From Candidatus Solibacter sp. (GTDB taxonomy: Bacteria; Acidobacteriota; Terriglobia; Bryobacterales; Bryobacteraceae), in the NCBI GenBank assembly GCA_017883345.1, contig JADGNT010000130.1, forward strand, positions 1 to 9,638: DNA of 9,638 nucleotides, written 5' to 3'. Below the pieces are notes generated by a model that saw only the letters and a program-made list of their open reading frames with translations, searched no databases and had not been told where the DNA came from. Of this stretch, positions 1-8,086 are shown piece after piece. Positions within the stretch are counted from its first letter, which is position 1; each line of letters starts with the position of its first letter. The position numbers and the translations under genes were made by a program.

Positions 1-585
1 CGAATCCACGCCGCCCGTCACCACGGTATCCAGCACGCCCATCTGAATGTTGCGGTAGGCATAGCCCATGGCGTCGGTGGAGGACGTGCAGCCGGTGGAA
101 ACGATGTGGCTCAGCCCGCGAAACCCGAACCGCATGGAGACTTCGCTGGCCAGCGTGCCGATGGTGCCGGTGGGGATGGTGTACACGCTGCACTGCTTGA
201 TCAGGCCGGCGTAAAAGAGCCGGTACTGCTCTTCGGTGAAATCCTGGCTGCCGCCGCCGGAGCCCACGATGACGCCGATGCCGCGCAGTTCGTCGCGGGA
301 CATGGCTTTGACGTCGAGCCCGGCATCGGCCACGGCCTCGGCGACGCTGGCCACGGCCAGGGGGACGGCGCGCGAAACGTGCGGGCGGTCCTTGATCTCC
401 ACGTACTTTTTCTCGTCGAACTCGTCGGGGATTTCGCCGGCTATCTGCACCTGATATGCCGAAGGGTCGAAGCGGGTGATCCGGCGGACCCCGCTCACGC
501 CGTTCCGCGTAGCTTCCCAAAAACGTTCGCGCCCGATTCCGTTCGGGCTGACCGCGCCAATCCCTGTAATGACTACACGCCGCAT
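1..585 (-). CDS. Beta-ketoacyl-ACP synthase (FabF/KAS II family), N-terminal 195 residues, runs off the left edge
   Basis: Condensing enzyme that extends an acyl chain on acyl carrier protein by decarboxylative Claisen condensation; cytosolic. The minus strand reads from an ATG at 585 with the classic family N-terminus MRRVVITGIGAVSPNG, then GVIVGSGGG (residues 104-112), and the nucleophile context VSTGCTSSTDAMGYAY with Cys166 as the acyl-accepting cysteine, followed by VVTGGVDS where the window ends. The catalytic histidines lie beyond position 1, so the fragment is about half of the usual ~410 residues. The context STGCTSxxDAxGYA resembles the KS-alpha subunit of type II polyketide synthases more than the TACATS-type site of typical FabF, so the role could be secondary lipid or polyketide synthesis rather than bulk fatty acid synthesis. 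It diverges from the gene at 633 with 47 bases between. Family call is firm; FabF versus specialised KS is open. Confidence 0.9.
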   Translation of the reverse strand, partial: MRRVVITGIGAVSPNGIGRERFWEATRNGVSGVRRITRFDPSAYQVQIAGEIPDEFDEKKYVEIKDRPHVSRAVPLAVASVAEAVADAGLDVKAMSRDELRGIGVIVGSGGGSQDFTEEQYRLFYAGLIKQCSVYTIPTGTIGTLASEVSMRFGFRGLSHIVSTGCTSSTDAMGYAYRNIQMGVLDTVVTGGVDS

Positions 586-632
586 GGATTTTACTTTGCC
601 TTTAGTCTTCTGGTCAGTATAGGCTGAAACTT

Positions 633-1262
633 ATGAATAGCACGGCACACCGGCCGGTGGACCCTTTGGCAGTTTTCCTGGCGGGACTCCAGGCGGGCAT
701 GATCGGTATTTGCTGGATGCTGGCATGGCTCGGCCTGAGCGCGAAGGAGCAGGGCCGCAGTTTCTGGACAGCGGAGAACCTGATGGCCAGCGTATTTCAC
801 GGCGACGCCGCCATTCGCCGCGGATTCGGCTTCAGCACGCTGAGCGGTATCGCGCTCTACCTGCTGATCTATAGCCTGCTGGGCGCAGGGTTCGCCGTGA
901 CCGCGCGCACTCGCTTCACCGGCTTGGGCGCGGTTCTGCTGGGCGTGCTCTTTTCGGTGGGCTGGTACTGCCTGTGGTTTCGCGCGCTCGGCCAAACCGT
1001 GATGCCGCTGGTGTGGCTGCTGCACGCCGAAAACAGCACCGCCGCCGGCCACGTGATCTTCGGAGCTTTGCTGGCCCGCTTCCCGGCTTATCTGCCCAAA
1101 CCGGAGCAGGCGGCCGCCGATGGGCCCGCCGCTGAGCAGCGGAATCCGCTCCCTAACGGGGTGCCCTCCGGGCCCGGCTCTGATTGGGAGCAGCCGGCCG
1201 CCGCGGCGCCCGCGCCGGAACAACCCGGCGAGCCGGCCCCGCCCGATCCCGACTTGAGTTGA
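633..1262 (+). CDS. Small integral membrane protein with a Pro/Ala-rich tail, function unknown
   Basis: I do not recognise a family. The 209-residue product shows about four hydrophobic segments (approximately residues 12-36, 68-90, 96-117 and 122-150), with short connecting loops and no obvious catalytic motif. Residues 153-209 form a low-complexity tail rich in Pro, Ala, Gly and Glu, probably disordered and outside the membrane. It starts at an ATG with only a weak purine stretch upstream. It diverges from the ketoacyl synthase gene and converges on rpsA, ending 27 bases before the rpsA stop. The competing antisense frame (591-1289) reads as Arg/Gln-rich sequence without hydrophobic pattern and is a shadow, whereas this frame has coherent membrane segments. 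A link to lipid synthesis is suggested only by position. Confidence 0.75.
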   Translation: MNSTAHRPVDPLAVFLAGLQAGMIGICWMLAWLGLSAKEQGRSFWTAENLMASVFHGDAAIRRGFGFSTLSGIALYLLIYSLLGAGFAVTARTRFTGLGAVLLGVLFSVGWYCLWFRALGQTVMPLVWLLHAENSTAAGHVIFGALLARFPAYLPKPEQAAADGPAAEQRNPLPNGVPSGPGSDWEQPAAAAPAPEQPGEPAPPDPDLS

Positions 1263-1264
1263 GC

Positions 1265-1287
1265 GGGGCAGGTCGGTGACCCGCCCC
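1265..1287. terminator. Hairpin between convergent stop codons, candidate bidirectional terminator
   Basis: GGGGC (1265-1269) pairs with GCCCC (1283-1287) and GGTC (1271-1274) with GACC (1278-1281). There is one A/C mismatch between the two blocks and a 3-nt loop. It fills the 27-bp gap between the stop at 1262 and the rpsA stop at 1290, where both genes need to end. There is no T-run on either side, so it would be a non-canonical terminator or a 3'-end stabilising structure. Confidence 0.5.
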
Positions 1288-1289
1288 AC

Positions 1290-3005
1290 TTACACGAGCT
1301 CCAATTCGATTTTTTTCGTCGCCGGGTCGAGCTTGCCGATGCGGAAGCTGCGGATCTGGCCGCTGCGCGGGCCTTCGCCCTTGGATCCGCCGCCGCCGCC
1401 CTGGCCGCCTTTCCAGCGGGCCTGCAACATGGACGTCAAGGAAGACAGATCGACACTTTCCTGGCTCGATTTCTCTTCTTCCTGGGGAGCGTCCGCACTC
1501 AACCGGCAAGTGGCGTGGACGCCTTCGCCCAGTTCCACCTTGGCGCGCGAACCGGAAACATCGGTCATCCGGCCGGTCACCACGTCGCCTTCCTTGTGCT
1601 CGGCGATATATTCATCGAGACTGGTCGGAATCAGTTGCCTCATGCCGAGACGCAAACGGCGCTTCTCGATATCGAGTTCCAGCACTTGCGCCTTGACCAC
1701 CTGGCCGGTGTGCAGCACATCCTGGGGATGATTGATGCGCTTCTCCGCGCTGACATCGCCCACGTGGACCATGCCCTCGACGCCCTCGGCCACCTGCACG
1801 AACGCGCCGAACTTCTGGATGCTGGTCACCGGACCTTCCACCACCGAACCCACCGGGAATTTCTGCGCCGCGTCGGCCCAGGGATCGCCCAGCGCCTGTT
1901 TGAGACCGAGCGAAATGCGCCGGTCCGCGGCATGCACGCCGAGCACGACCACGTCCACCGAATCGCCGGGATTGACCACATCGGAGGGCTTGCGCACCTT
2001 CTTGGACCAGGACATCTCGGAGAGATGCACCAGACCTTCGATGCCCTTTTCCAGTTCGACGAAGGCGCCAAAATCGGTGACGCGCGTCACGCTGCCTTTG
2101 ACGCGCTCGCCCACCTTGTACCGGTCGGCGACCAGATCCCAGGGGTGCGGCTGGAGCTGCTTGAGCCCGAGCGATATGCGTTTCTTGGCGGGATCCACCT
2201 TGAGGATCCGCGCCTCCACCTTGTCGCCGACCTTGAGGACGTCGGCGGGCTTGTTGACGCGGCCCCAGGAGATGTCGGCCACGTGCAACAGGGCATCCAC
2301 TCCGCCAATATCGACGAAGGCGCCGTAATCGGTCAGGCTGCGCACCGTGCCCTGCACGGTCTCGCCTTCCTTGACTTCGGTGTAACGCTTGTCCTTGCTG
2401 GCGCGCTCTTCCTCTTCGAGGACGGCGCGGCGGTCCACCACCACGTCTTCATCGGCGACATCGAGCTTGATGATGCGGCAGCGGATTTCCTGGCCGACCA
2501 GCTTTTCCATTTCGGCGGCATCGCGGGCGCCGCTACGCGACGCCGGCATGAAGGCTCGAACGCCCACATCCACGCTGACGCCGCCTTTGACCACGGCGGA
2601 GACCACGCCGGCAATGGCCGTCTTGTCGGCGAACACTTTCTCCAGCGCGGACCAGTCCTTGGGACGCTCCACCTTGAGGCGGGAAAGCTCGTAGTAGCCT
2701 TCCGGGTCGCGGCCTTTGATGGAAACCGGCATCTTGTCGCCGGTCTTCAGCGAGTCGCCGGTGGCCTGGAACTCCGCCAGGGGAATGATGCCTTCGGTCT
2801 TGTAGCCGATGTCGAGGAACACCGATTCGCCGGTGATGGCAACTACCGTGCCTTCCAGCCCGCGCTTGCCCTCTTCGCGTATGCGATGGGTGTGCGACTG
2901 TTCGTACTCGGAGAGAATATCGCCAAAAGACTCGTCAGGCTCGTTGGTGGTTGGGGACTTCGGATCGGCAGGCCGATCCTGATCCAGCATGCTTGGGTTG
3001 GACAT
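1290..3005 (-). CDS. rpsA: 30S ribosomal protein S1
   Basis: Ribosomal protein S1 binds mRNA and helps load it on the 30S subunit, especially for leaders that are structured or lack a Shine-Dalgarno sequence. The 571-residue product (E. coli 557) has six S1 (OB-fold) repeats at roughly 49-114, 129-194, 212-283, 297-369, 384-456 and 471-571. Repeats 3 to 5 carry the typical TDYGAFVDIGG / TDFGAFVELEKGIEGLVHLSEMSW pattern ending in RISLGLKQ. Repeats 1 and 2 are divergent, as usual for the ribosome-binding repeats. Repeat 6 is interrupted by about 45 residues, including a Gly-rich run (534-545), before the last strands KLDPATKKIELEL. Start is the ATG at 3005; an in-frame TAA (3012-3014) lies just upstream, and a second Met is at codon 6. 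No convincing Shine-Dalgarno precedes it, which fits autoregulated rpsA genes elsewhere. It diverges from the histidine kinase gene. Confidence 0.97.
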   Translation of the reverse strand: MSNPSMLDQDRPADPKSPTTNEPDESFGDILSEYEQSHTHRIREEGKRGLEGTVVAITGESVFLDIGYKTEGIIPLAEFQATGDSLKTGDKMPVSIKGRDPEGYYELSRLKVERPKDWSALEKVFADKTAIAGVVSAVVKGGVSVDVGVRAFMPASRSGARDAAEMEKLVGQEIRCRIIKLDVADEDVVVDRRAVLEEEERASKDKRYTEVKEGETVQGTVRSLTDYGAFVDIGGVDALLHVADISWGRVNKPADVLKVGDKVEARILKVDPAKKRISLGLKQLQPHPWDLVADRYKVGERVKGSVTRVTDFGAFVELEKGIEGLVHLSEMSWSKKVRKPSDVVNPGDSVDVVVLGVHAADRRISLGLKQALGDPWADAAQKFPVGSVVEGPVTSIQKFGAFVQVAEGVEGMVHVGDVSAEKRINHPQDVLHTGQVVKAQVLELDIEKRRLRLGMRQLIPTSLDEYIAEHKEGDVVTGRMTDVSGSRAKVELGEGVHATCRLSADAPQEEEKSSQESVDLSSLTSMLQARWKGGQGGGGGSKGEGPRSGQIRSFRIGKLDPATKKIELELV

Positions 3006-3053
3006 GGGACGTTACTTAAACATTGTGGCATAATCCCGACTGGGATATCTCGC
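3006..3053. promoter_or_regulatory. 48-bp divergent intergenic region of rpsA and the kinase gene, with a small dyad
   Basis: This is the only non-coding DNA between the two divergent starts, so at least the translation signals of both genes, and perhaps promoters, lie here or inside the neighbouring genes. It holds a perfect dyad ATCCC-GACT-GGGAT at 3033-3046, located 7 bases before the kinase GTG and 28 bases before the rpsA ATG. I see no clear -35/-10 pair. The dyad could be an operator or a hairpin affecting kinase translation; this is inference. Confidence 0.35.
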
Positions 3054-4313
3054 GTGCCAGCAAGTCCATTCTCCAGGTGGTTCCGGCTGATCCGTCCGCA
3101 GGATTTCGTCTGGGTGCTGCTGTTCCTCACCCTGGCGGCCACCAGCGAGATTCTGGACTCGCTGGCGATGGCGCCTCTGGCCACCCTGGGGCTGGTGCAA
3201 TTGCTGGAACCGAAGATCCCGGCGCTCGCTTCCAGGCGCGGACGGATCGGGAGTATCTTGTTGAAACTGGTGCTGGGGTACATGGTGATCGGCTATACCG
3301 GTGGCATCGAGAGTCATTTCTGGCTGCTGCTGCTGCTGCCGGTAGTCACAGCCGCGGCAACGTTCGGTCTGGTGGGAACGCTGGTTTTCTCGATTGTCGC
3401 CAGCGGCTTCTATCTCTCCTTCCTGCTGTACATCAATTGGTCGCAAATGACGGTAGAAGGCCAGGACCTCAGTGAGTTGGTTGCCCGCGTGGCCTTTCTG
3501 GCGATGGCGGGAAACCTGGCCAACTCGTTGGCCGAAGATCTGCGCGTGCAATCGGAGAAGCACCGGCGCACCGCGGAGCATCTGGCGGAAGCCAACCGTC
3601 AGGTGCTAGTGGCGCACGAAGCCGTGCGGCGCTCCGACAAGTTGGCGGCGCTGGGGCAACTCACAGCGGGGCTGGCCCACGAACTGCGCAATCCGCTGGG
3701 CACCATCAAGGCGTCGGCGGAAATGTTGAACCTGCAACTCAGCGCGGAGAACGAAGTGGCGCGCGAAGTGGCCGGGTTCATCTCGACCGAAGTGGACCGC
3801 ACCAATTCGCTGGTCACGCGATTTCTGCAATTCGCGCGCCCGCTGCGGCTGCGCCTGGAAACCGCGGACCTGGCGCACTTGCTGGATCGGGCGATCGCGG
3901 AAGCCGAGCGCGAGGCGCCGGGGATCGCGGTCTACCGCAATTACGCGCCGGAGATTCCGCCCTTTGCCTTCGATGCGGAGTTGATGGAACGGGTGTTCTA
4001 CAACCTGGTGCTGAACGCGGCGCAGGCCACTGCCCACGGAGGCACGGTCACGGTGAAGACGCGCGCCGAAGGGCGCATCGCCGAGATCGCGGTGATCGAC
4101 CGCGGAGCGGGGATCGACGCGGCGCAAATGAAGGACATTTTCAACCCATTCTTCACCACCAAACCGGAGGGAGTGGGGCTTGGCCTGGCGATTGTCGCCA
4201 AGATCGTGGACGAGCACGGCGGTAAGATAGCAGTGGAGAGCGAACCCGGCAAAGGCAGCATCTTCTGCGTCTCCCTGCCCATGGATCCGGCGCCCTCCAA
4301 ACCCACCGAATGA
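3054..4313 (+). CDS. Membrane sensor histidine kinase, PilS-like
   Basis: Senses a signal at the inner membrane, autophosphorylates a histidine and passes the phosphate to the response regulator encoded next. The 419-residue product has about five or six hydrophobic segments within residues 16-158 (for example 16-38, 66-82, 88-106, 108-126, 140-158) and no sizeable periplasmic loop. A YTGGIESHFWLLLLLP stretch recalls PilS-type sensor domains. A helical linker (160-195) leads to the HisKA domain with LAHELRNPLG (phospho-accepting His209). The ATPase domain follows with N-box residues Asn317 and Asn321, G1 DRGAGI (349-354), F-box FNPFFTTK (363-370) and G2 GVGLGLAI (373-380). No receiver or PAS domain is visible. 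I chose GTG at 3054 because no in-frame ATG lies close by; the frame stays open far upstream only because it reads antisense through rpsA. The gene ends 13 bases before the regulator start. Confidence 0.9.
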   Translation: MPASPFSRWFRLIRPQDFVWVLLFLTLAATSEILDSLAMAPLATLGLVQLLEPKIPALASRRGRIGSILLKLVLGYMVIGYTGGIESHFWLLLLLPVVTAAATFGLVGTLVFSIVASGFYLSFLLYINWSQMTVEGQDLSELVARVAFLAMAGNLANSLAEDLRVQSEKHRRTAEHLAEANRQVLVAHEAVRRSDKLAALGQLTAGLAHELRNPLGTIKASAEMLNLQLSAENEVAREVAGFISTEVDRTNSLVTRFLQFARPLRLRLETADLAHLLDRAIAEAEREAPGIAVYRNYAPEIPPFAFDAELMERVFYNLVLNAAQATAHGGTVTVKTRAEGRIAEIAVIDRGAGIDAAQMKDIFNPFFTTKPEGVGLGLAIVAKIVDEHGGKIAVESEPGKGSIFCVSLPMDPAPSKPTE

Positions 4314-4326
4314 AGAAACGCGGCGC

Positions 4327-4330
<4 letters not shown>
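4310..4330 (+). other. Duplicated start region with a six-codon reading frame at the kinase/regulator junction
   Basis: The 12-mer ATGAAGAAACGC occurs twice, at 4310-4321 and 4327-4338. The second copy is the true start of the response regulator (MKKR). The first copy overlaps the kinase stop as ATGA and opens a six-codon frame (MKKRGA) whose TGA overlaps the regulator ATG, again as ATGA. Ribosomes finishing the kinase could therefore reinitiate at either ATG. It may be a translational-coupling device or a harmless tandem duplication; the sequence alone does not decide. Confidence 0.5.
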
Positions 4331-5676
<1,346 letters not shown>

Positions 5677-5686
5677 TCGGCTAAGG

Positions 5687-5698
5687 GCGGGCTCCCGC
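5687..5698. terminator. Weak hairpin between convergent genes
   Basis: GCGGGCTCCCGC is a perfect palindrome in the 27-bp gap between the regulator stop (5676) and the stop of the small coiled-coil gene (5704). As a hairpin it is short (4-bp stem, 4-nt loop). On the plus strand it is followed shortly by TTT. It is a possible shared terminator, weak on sequence alone. Confidence 0.3.
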
Positions 5699-5703
5699 GC
5701 CGT

Positions 5704-6006
5704 TTAGGGCTTCCCGTTCCCGCCACGCTCCAGAAACGCCTTCAGCAATTGTTCGTTTGCTCGTTGAGTACTGGCGATCTGGGCCATAATTTCTTCGATC
5801 TCGTGATTCCACTTGCGCTGCCTGCGGGCATCGTGAACGGCTAACCGGATGGCCCTACGCAGAGTATTCTCGGTCTTTGCCTGGTTTACTCGCAGTTCCG
5901 CCATCTCGCGGTCGTGGAGCGCTATGGCCTCATGGTGGCGCGCCATCATCATCTCGTGGTCGGCCATCATGCGGTCGTGCTGTTCCAGCCACTTCTCGTG
6001 GTCCAT
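5704..6006 (-). CDS. Small coiled-coil protein with a heptad histidine ladder, function unknown
   Basis: A 100-residue, highly charged, probably all-helical protein with no signal peptide or membrane segment. Residues 3, 10, 17, 24 and 31 are all histidine, exactly seven apart, each followed by Asp, Glu or His (H-E/D-x-x-M type heptads). The helix continues through [20 protein letters not shown] (45-64, basic) to residue ~93. Such a ladder would put the histidines on one face of a helix or coiled coil. The N-terminus is also Met-rich (M1, 13, 14, 19-21, 35). I chose ATG 6006 because the periodic sequence begins there; a GTG sits one codon upstream, and the frame remains open further upstream only as antisense of pgi. 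Short coiled-coil proteins of this style are common in Acidobacteria, without a known role. It is head-to-head with pgi and tail-to-tail with the sigma-54 regulator. Confidence 0.7.
   Translation of the reverse strand: MDHEKWLEQHDRMMADHEMMMARHHEAIALHDREMAELRVNQAKTENTLRRAIRLAVHDARRQRKWNHEIEEIMAQIASTQRANEQLLKAFLERGGNGKP
5896..6000 (-). repeat. Five degenerate 21-bp tandem units coding for the histidine heptads
   Basis: Read on the minus strand from 6000, each 21-bp unit starts with a CAC histidine codon, and four of the five start with CACGA. Later bases in each unit are more variable. The period equals seven codons, matching the protein heptad. This suggests growth by unit duplication followed by divergence. 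Confidence 0.6.
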
Positions 6007-6075
6007 CACCCAATCCCCAATTTCGCTTCTACCTTCGACAGCCGGCTGTCCAGTTCCATTATGCCACGCGATAAG

Positions 6076-7671
6076 ATGACCATTATGCTCACTGATCGCC
6101 CCTCGTTCCAGGCGCTGGAAGCGCACTATCGACAGATTCATCAGCGGCACCTGCGCGATCTCTTTGCGGAAGATCCGGCGCGCGGCGAGCGCATGCACGC
6201 GGAAGCCGCGGGACTGTATCTGGACTACGCCAAGAACCGGATCACCGATGAGACGCTGCGCCTGCTGGTGGCGCTGGCGGAAGACTGCGGCTTGCGGAAG
6301 CGCATCGACGCGATGTTCCGGGGTGACAAGATCAACCTCACCGAGGAACGAAGCGTGCTGCACACGGCGCTGCGCGCGCCGCGGGGCAAATGTCTGGCGG
6401 CGGCCGCGGTCCCCGATGCGGGCAAACCGGTCCAGCGGGTGCTGGGGCACATGGCGAAGTTCGCCAACCAGTTGCGCGCCGGCGAATGGCTCGGGTTTAC
6501 GGGGAAGCCGATCTGCAACATCGTGAACATCGGTATCGGCGGCAGCGATCTGGGACCGGTGATGGCCTACGAGGCGCTGCGTCGCTACAGCAAACGCCAG
6601 CTCAACTTCCGCTTTGTATCGAACGTGGACGGCACGGACTTCAAAGAAGCCACGCGCGGTCTGTCGCCCGAGAAGACGCTGTTCATCGTGGCCTCGAAGA
6701 CCTTCACCACTTTAGAGACGCTCGCCAACGCGGAGTCGGCGAAACAGTGGGCGTTGAAGAAGCTGCGCGACCCGGCGGCGGTGGCGCGGCACTTCGTGGC
6801 GGTCTCGACGGCGGCGGAAGAGGTGACGGCGTTCGGCATCGACACAAAGAACATGTTCGGCTTCTGGGACTGGGTGGGCGGGCGCTACTCGATGGATTCG
6901 GCGATCGGGCTGTCCACGATGATCGCCATCGGACCGAAGCATTTCCTCGAGATGCTGGACGGATTCCACGCCATGGACGAGCATTTCCGGACGGCGCCCT
7001 TCGATCGGAATCTGCCCGTGCTGATGGGCCTCTTGACGGTCTGGTACAACAACTTCTTCGGCGCGCAGACGGTGGCGGTGCTGCCCTACGATCAGTACCT
7101 CAAGCGCTTCCCGGCGTACCTGCAGCAGCTCACGATGGAGAGCAGCGGCAAAGGGGTGACGCTGGATGGAGAGGCGATCGCTACGTACCAGACGGGGCCG
7201 ATTTTCTGGGGCGAGCCGGGCACCAATGGGCAGCACTCGTTCTACCAGTTGCTTCACCAGGGGACGAAGCTGGTGCCCTGCGACTTCATCGGCTTCCGCC
7301 AGGCGCTGAACCCGCTGGGGAGGCATCACGATCTGCTGATGGCCAACGTGTTCGCGCAGAGCAAAGCGCTGGCCTTCGGGCAGGAGGCGCCGGCGGGGGA
7401 GCCTTACCGGAACTTCGCAGGGAACCGGCCGAGCAATACGATTCTGGCGGAACGGCTGACGCCGGCGATTCTGGGCGCGCTGGTGGCGCTGTACGAGCAC
7501 AGCGTGTTCACCCAGGGCGTGGTGTGGAACATCAATCCCTTCGACCAGTTCGGCGTGCAGTTGGGGAAGGTGCTGGCGCAGGAGATTCTGCCTTCGCTGG
7601 CCAGGGACGCGCCCCTGCCGGAGGATGACAGCTCGACGGTGGCGTTGCTGCGGTGGTACCGGGCCGGGTGA
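6076..7671 (+). CDS. pgi: Glucose-6-phosphate isomerase
   Basis: Interconverts glucose 6-phosphate and fructose 6-phosphate in glycolysis and gluconeogenesis; cytosolic. The product (531 residues from this start) follows the E. coli-type PGI along its whole length: [12 protein letters not shown] near the N-terminus, [20 protein letters not shown], the signature [54 protein letters not shown] and the C-terminal DQFGVQLGK. The expected catalytic residues are present: Glu in TMESSGK (codon 355), His in NGQHSF (codon 387) and Lys in GVQLGK (codon 498). The start is uncertain: ATG at 6061, 6076 and 6085 are all in frame without a strong ribosome binding site. The frame is open further upstream only because it runs antisense to the small coiled-coil gene. 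No operon partner follows. Confidence 0.96.
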   Translation: MTIMLTDRPSFQALEAHYRQIHQRHLRDLFAEDPARGERMHAEAAGLYLDYAKNRITDETLRLLVALAEDCGLRKRIDAMFRGDKINLTEERSVLHTALRAPRGKCLAAAAVPDAGKPVQRVLGHMAKFANQLRAGEWLGFTGKPICNIVNIGIGGSDLGPVMAYEALRRYSKRQLNFRFVSNVDGTDFKEATRGLSPEKTLFIVASKTFTTLETLANAESAKQWALKKLRDPAAVARHFVAVSTAAEEVTAFGIDTKNMFGFWDWVGGRYSMDSAIGLSTMIAIGPKHFLEMLDGFHAMDEHFRTAPFDRNLPVLMGLLTVWYNNFFGAQTVAVLPYDQYLKRFPAYLQQLTMESSGKGVTLDGEAIATYQTGPIFWGEPGTNGQHSFYQLLHQGTKLVPCDFIGFRQALNPLGRHHDLLMANVFAQSKALAFGQEAPAGEPYRNFAGNRPSNTILAERLTPAILGALVALYEHSVFTQGVVWNINPFDQFGVQLGKVLAQEILPSLARDAPLPEDDSSTVALLRWYRAG

Positions 7672-7782
7672 GGTTGGTGTCACTGACTGCGGGATCGCTG
7701 GGAGGTTGAGGGATGCGCTTCACCGCGGCGACACAGAGACGCGGAGGAAGCGGAGAAGAGAGCTGTCAGTGCTTCGCCAACC
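7672..7782. repeat. Interrupted inverted repeat bounding a ~111-bp segment right after pgi
   Basis: GGTTGG (7672-7677) and CACTGAC (7681-7687) are matched by GTCAGTG (7765-7771) and CCAACC (7777-7782), giving 13 base pairs around a 3/5-nt internal loop. The enclosed ~77 bases contain the purine-rich stretch CACAGAGACGCGGAGGAAG, a type of motif I associate with dispersed intergenic repeats in acidobacteria. It could be a small non-autonomous element with terminal inverted repeats, or a long-range 3' stem of the pgi message. No target-site duplication could be assigned because the left end abuts the pgi stop codon. Confidence 0.4.
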
Positions 7783-8086
7783 CGCCACGCCCTCGCACCA
7801 GGCCGAGCCTTCCTCGAAAATAAATGTTCGCCCGAGGAAACCGCTCCCCGAGAAGCTGTGAAAGAATCGCGCCCGCCAGCGGGCGTGGCAGGCTGAATGC
7901 CCGCTGCCACATAGTTTTCCCAAAGCTGCGAATCCTGCAGAAATGGTGGAGCGGACCCCCAGGTCCGCGCGGGTCCCCCTGGAGCGCGTTTCCCGCCAAC
8001 CCAATCATGTTCATCCATACCGCGCAAGCCGACGAGGGGGTCGTCCCCAGTGGGGACCCCAGGACCGGGAGGCTCGCCCCACGCGA
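7783..8086. repeat. Gene-free GC-rich stretch with a series of palindromes
   Basis: I see no credible gene here; the short frames on both strands are Arg/Pro/Gly-rich with no recognisable domain. There are several perfect stems. TTCCTCG/CGAGGAA lies at 7810-7816 and 7833-7839. CAGCGGGC/GCCCGCTG (7877-7884, 7899-7906) is mutually exclusive with GTGGCAG/CTGCCAC (7885-7891, 7904-7910) and with CGCCCGC/GCGGGCG (7870-7885). GCGGACC/GGTCCGC (7951-7957, 7962-7968) has a 4-nt loop. GTCCCC/GGGGAC (8043-8048, 8052-8057) has a 3-nt loop. The last could end transcripts of the receptor remnant on the minus strand; none has a T-run. This style suggests dispersed intergenic repeats. Confidence 0.45.

Noticed and set aside
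591..1289. 232-residue minus-strand frame over the small membrane protein gene
   Set aside because: Arg/Gln/Gly-rich without any pattern, and it would overlap a better plus-strand membrane protein; it is a typical GC-rich shadow.
1515..3053. Long plus-strand open frame antisense to rpsA, continuous with the histidine kinase
   Set aside because: It is His/Asp/Leu-rich with no domain and mirrors the codon bias of rpsA on the other strand. Kinase homology starts only after 3054, so this is an unstopped shadow frame.
5914..6060. N-terminal extension of pgi
   Set aside because: Antisense to the histidine-heptad gene and absent from PGI proteins; the alignable sequence begins around codon TDRPSF.
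6007..6450. N-terminal extension of the coiled-coil gene into pgi on the minus strand
   Set aside because: The extension is exactly antisense to pgi coding DNA and lacks the heptad pattern, which begins at the ATG at 6006.
7783..8086. CRISPR array or tRNA gene in the intergenic region
   Set aside because: The palindromes are not regularly spaced identical repeats, and no cloverleaf or conserved T-loop sequence was seen.
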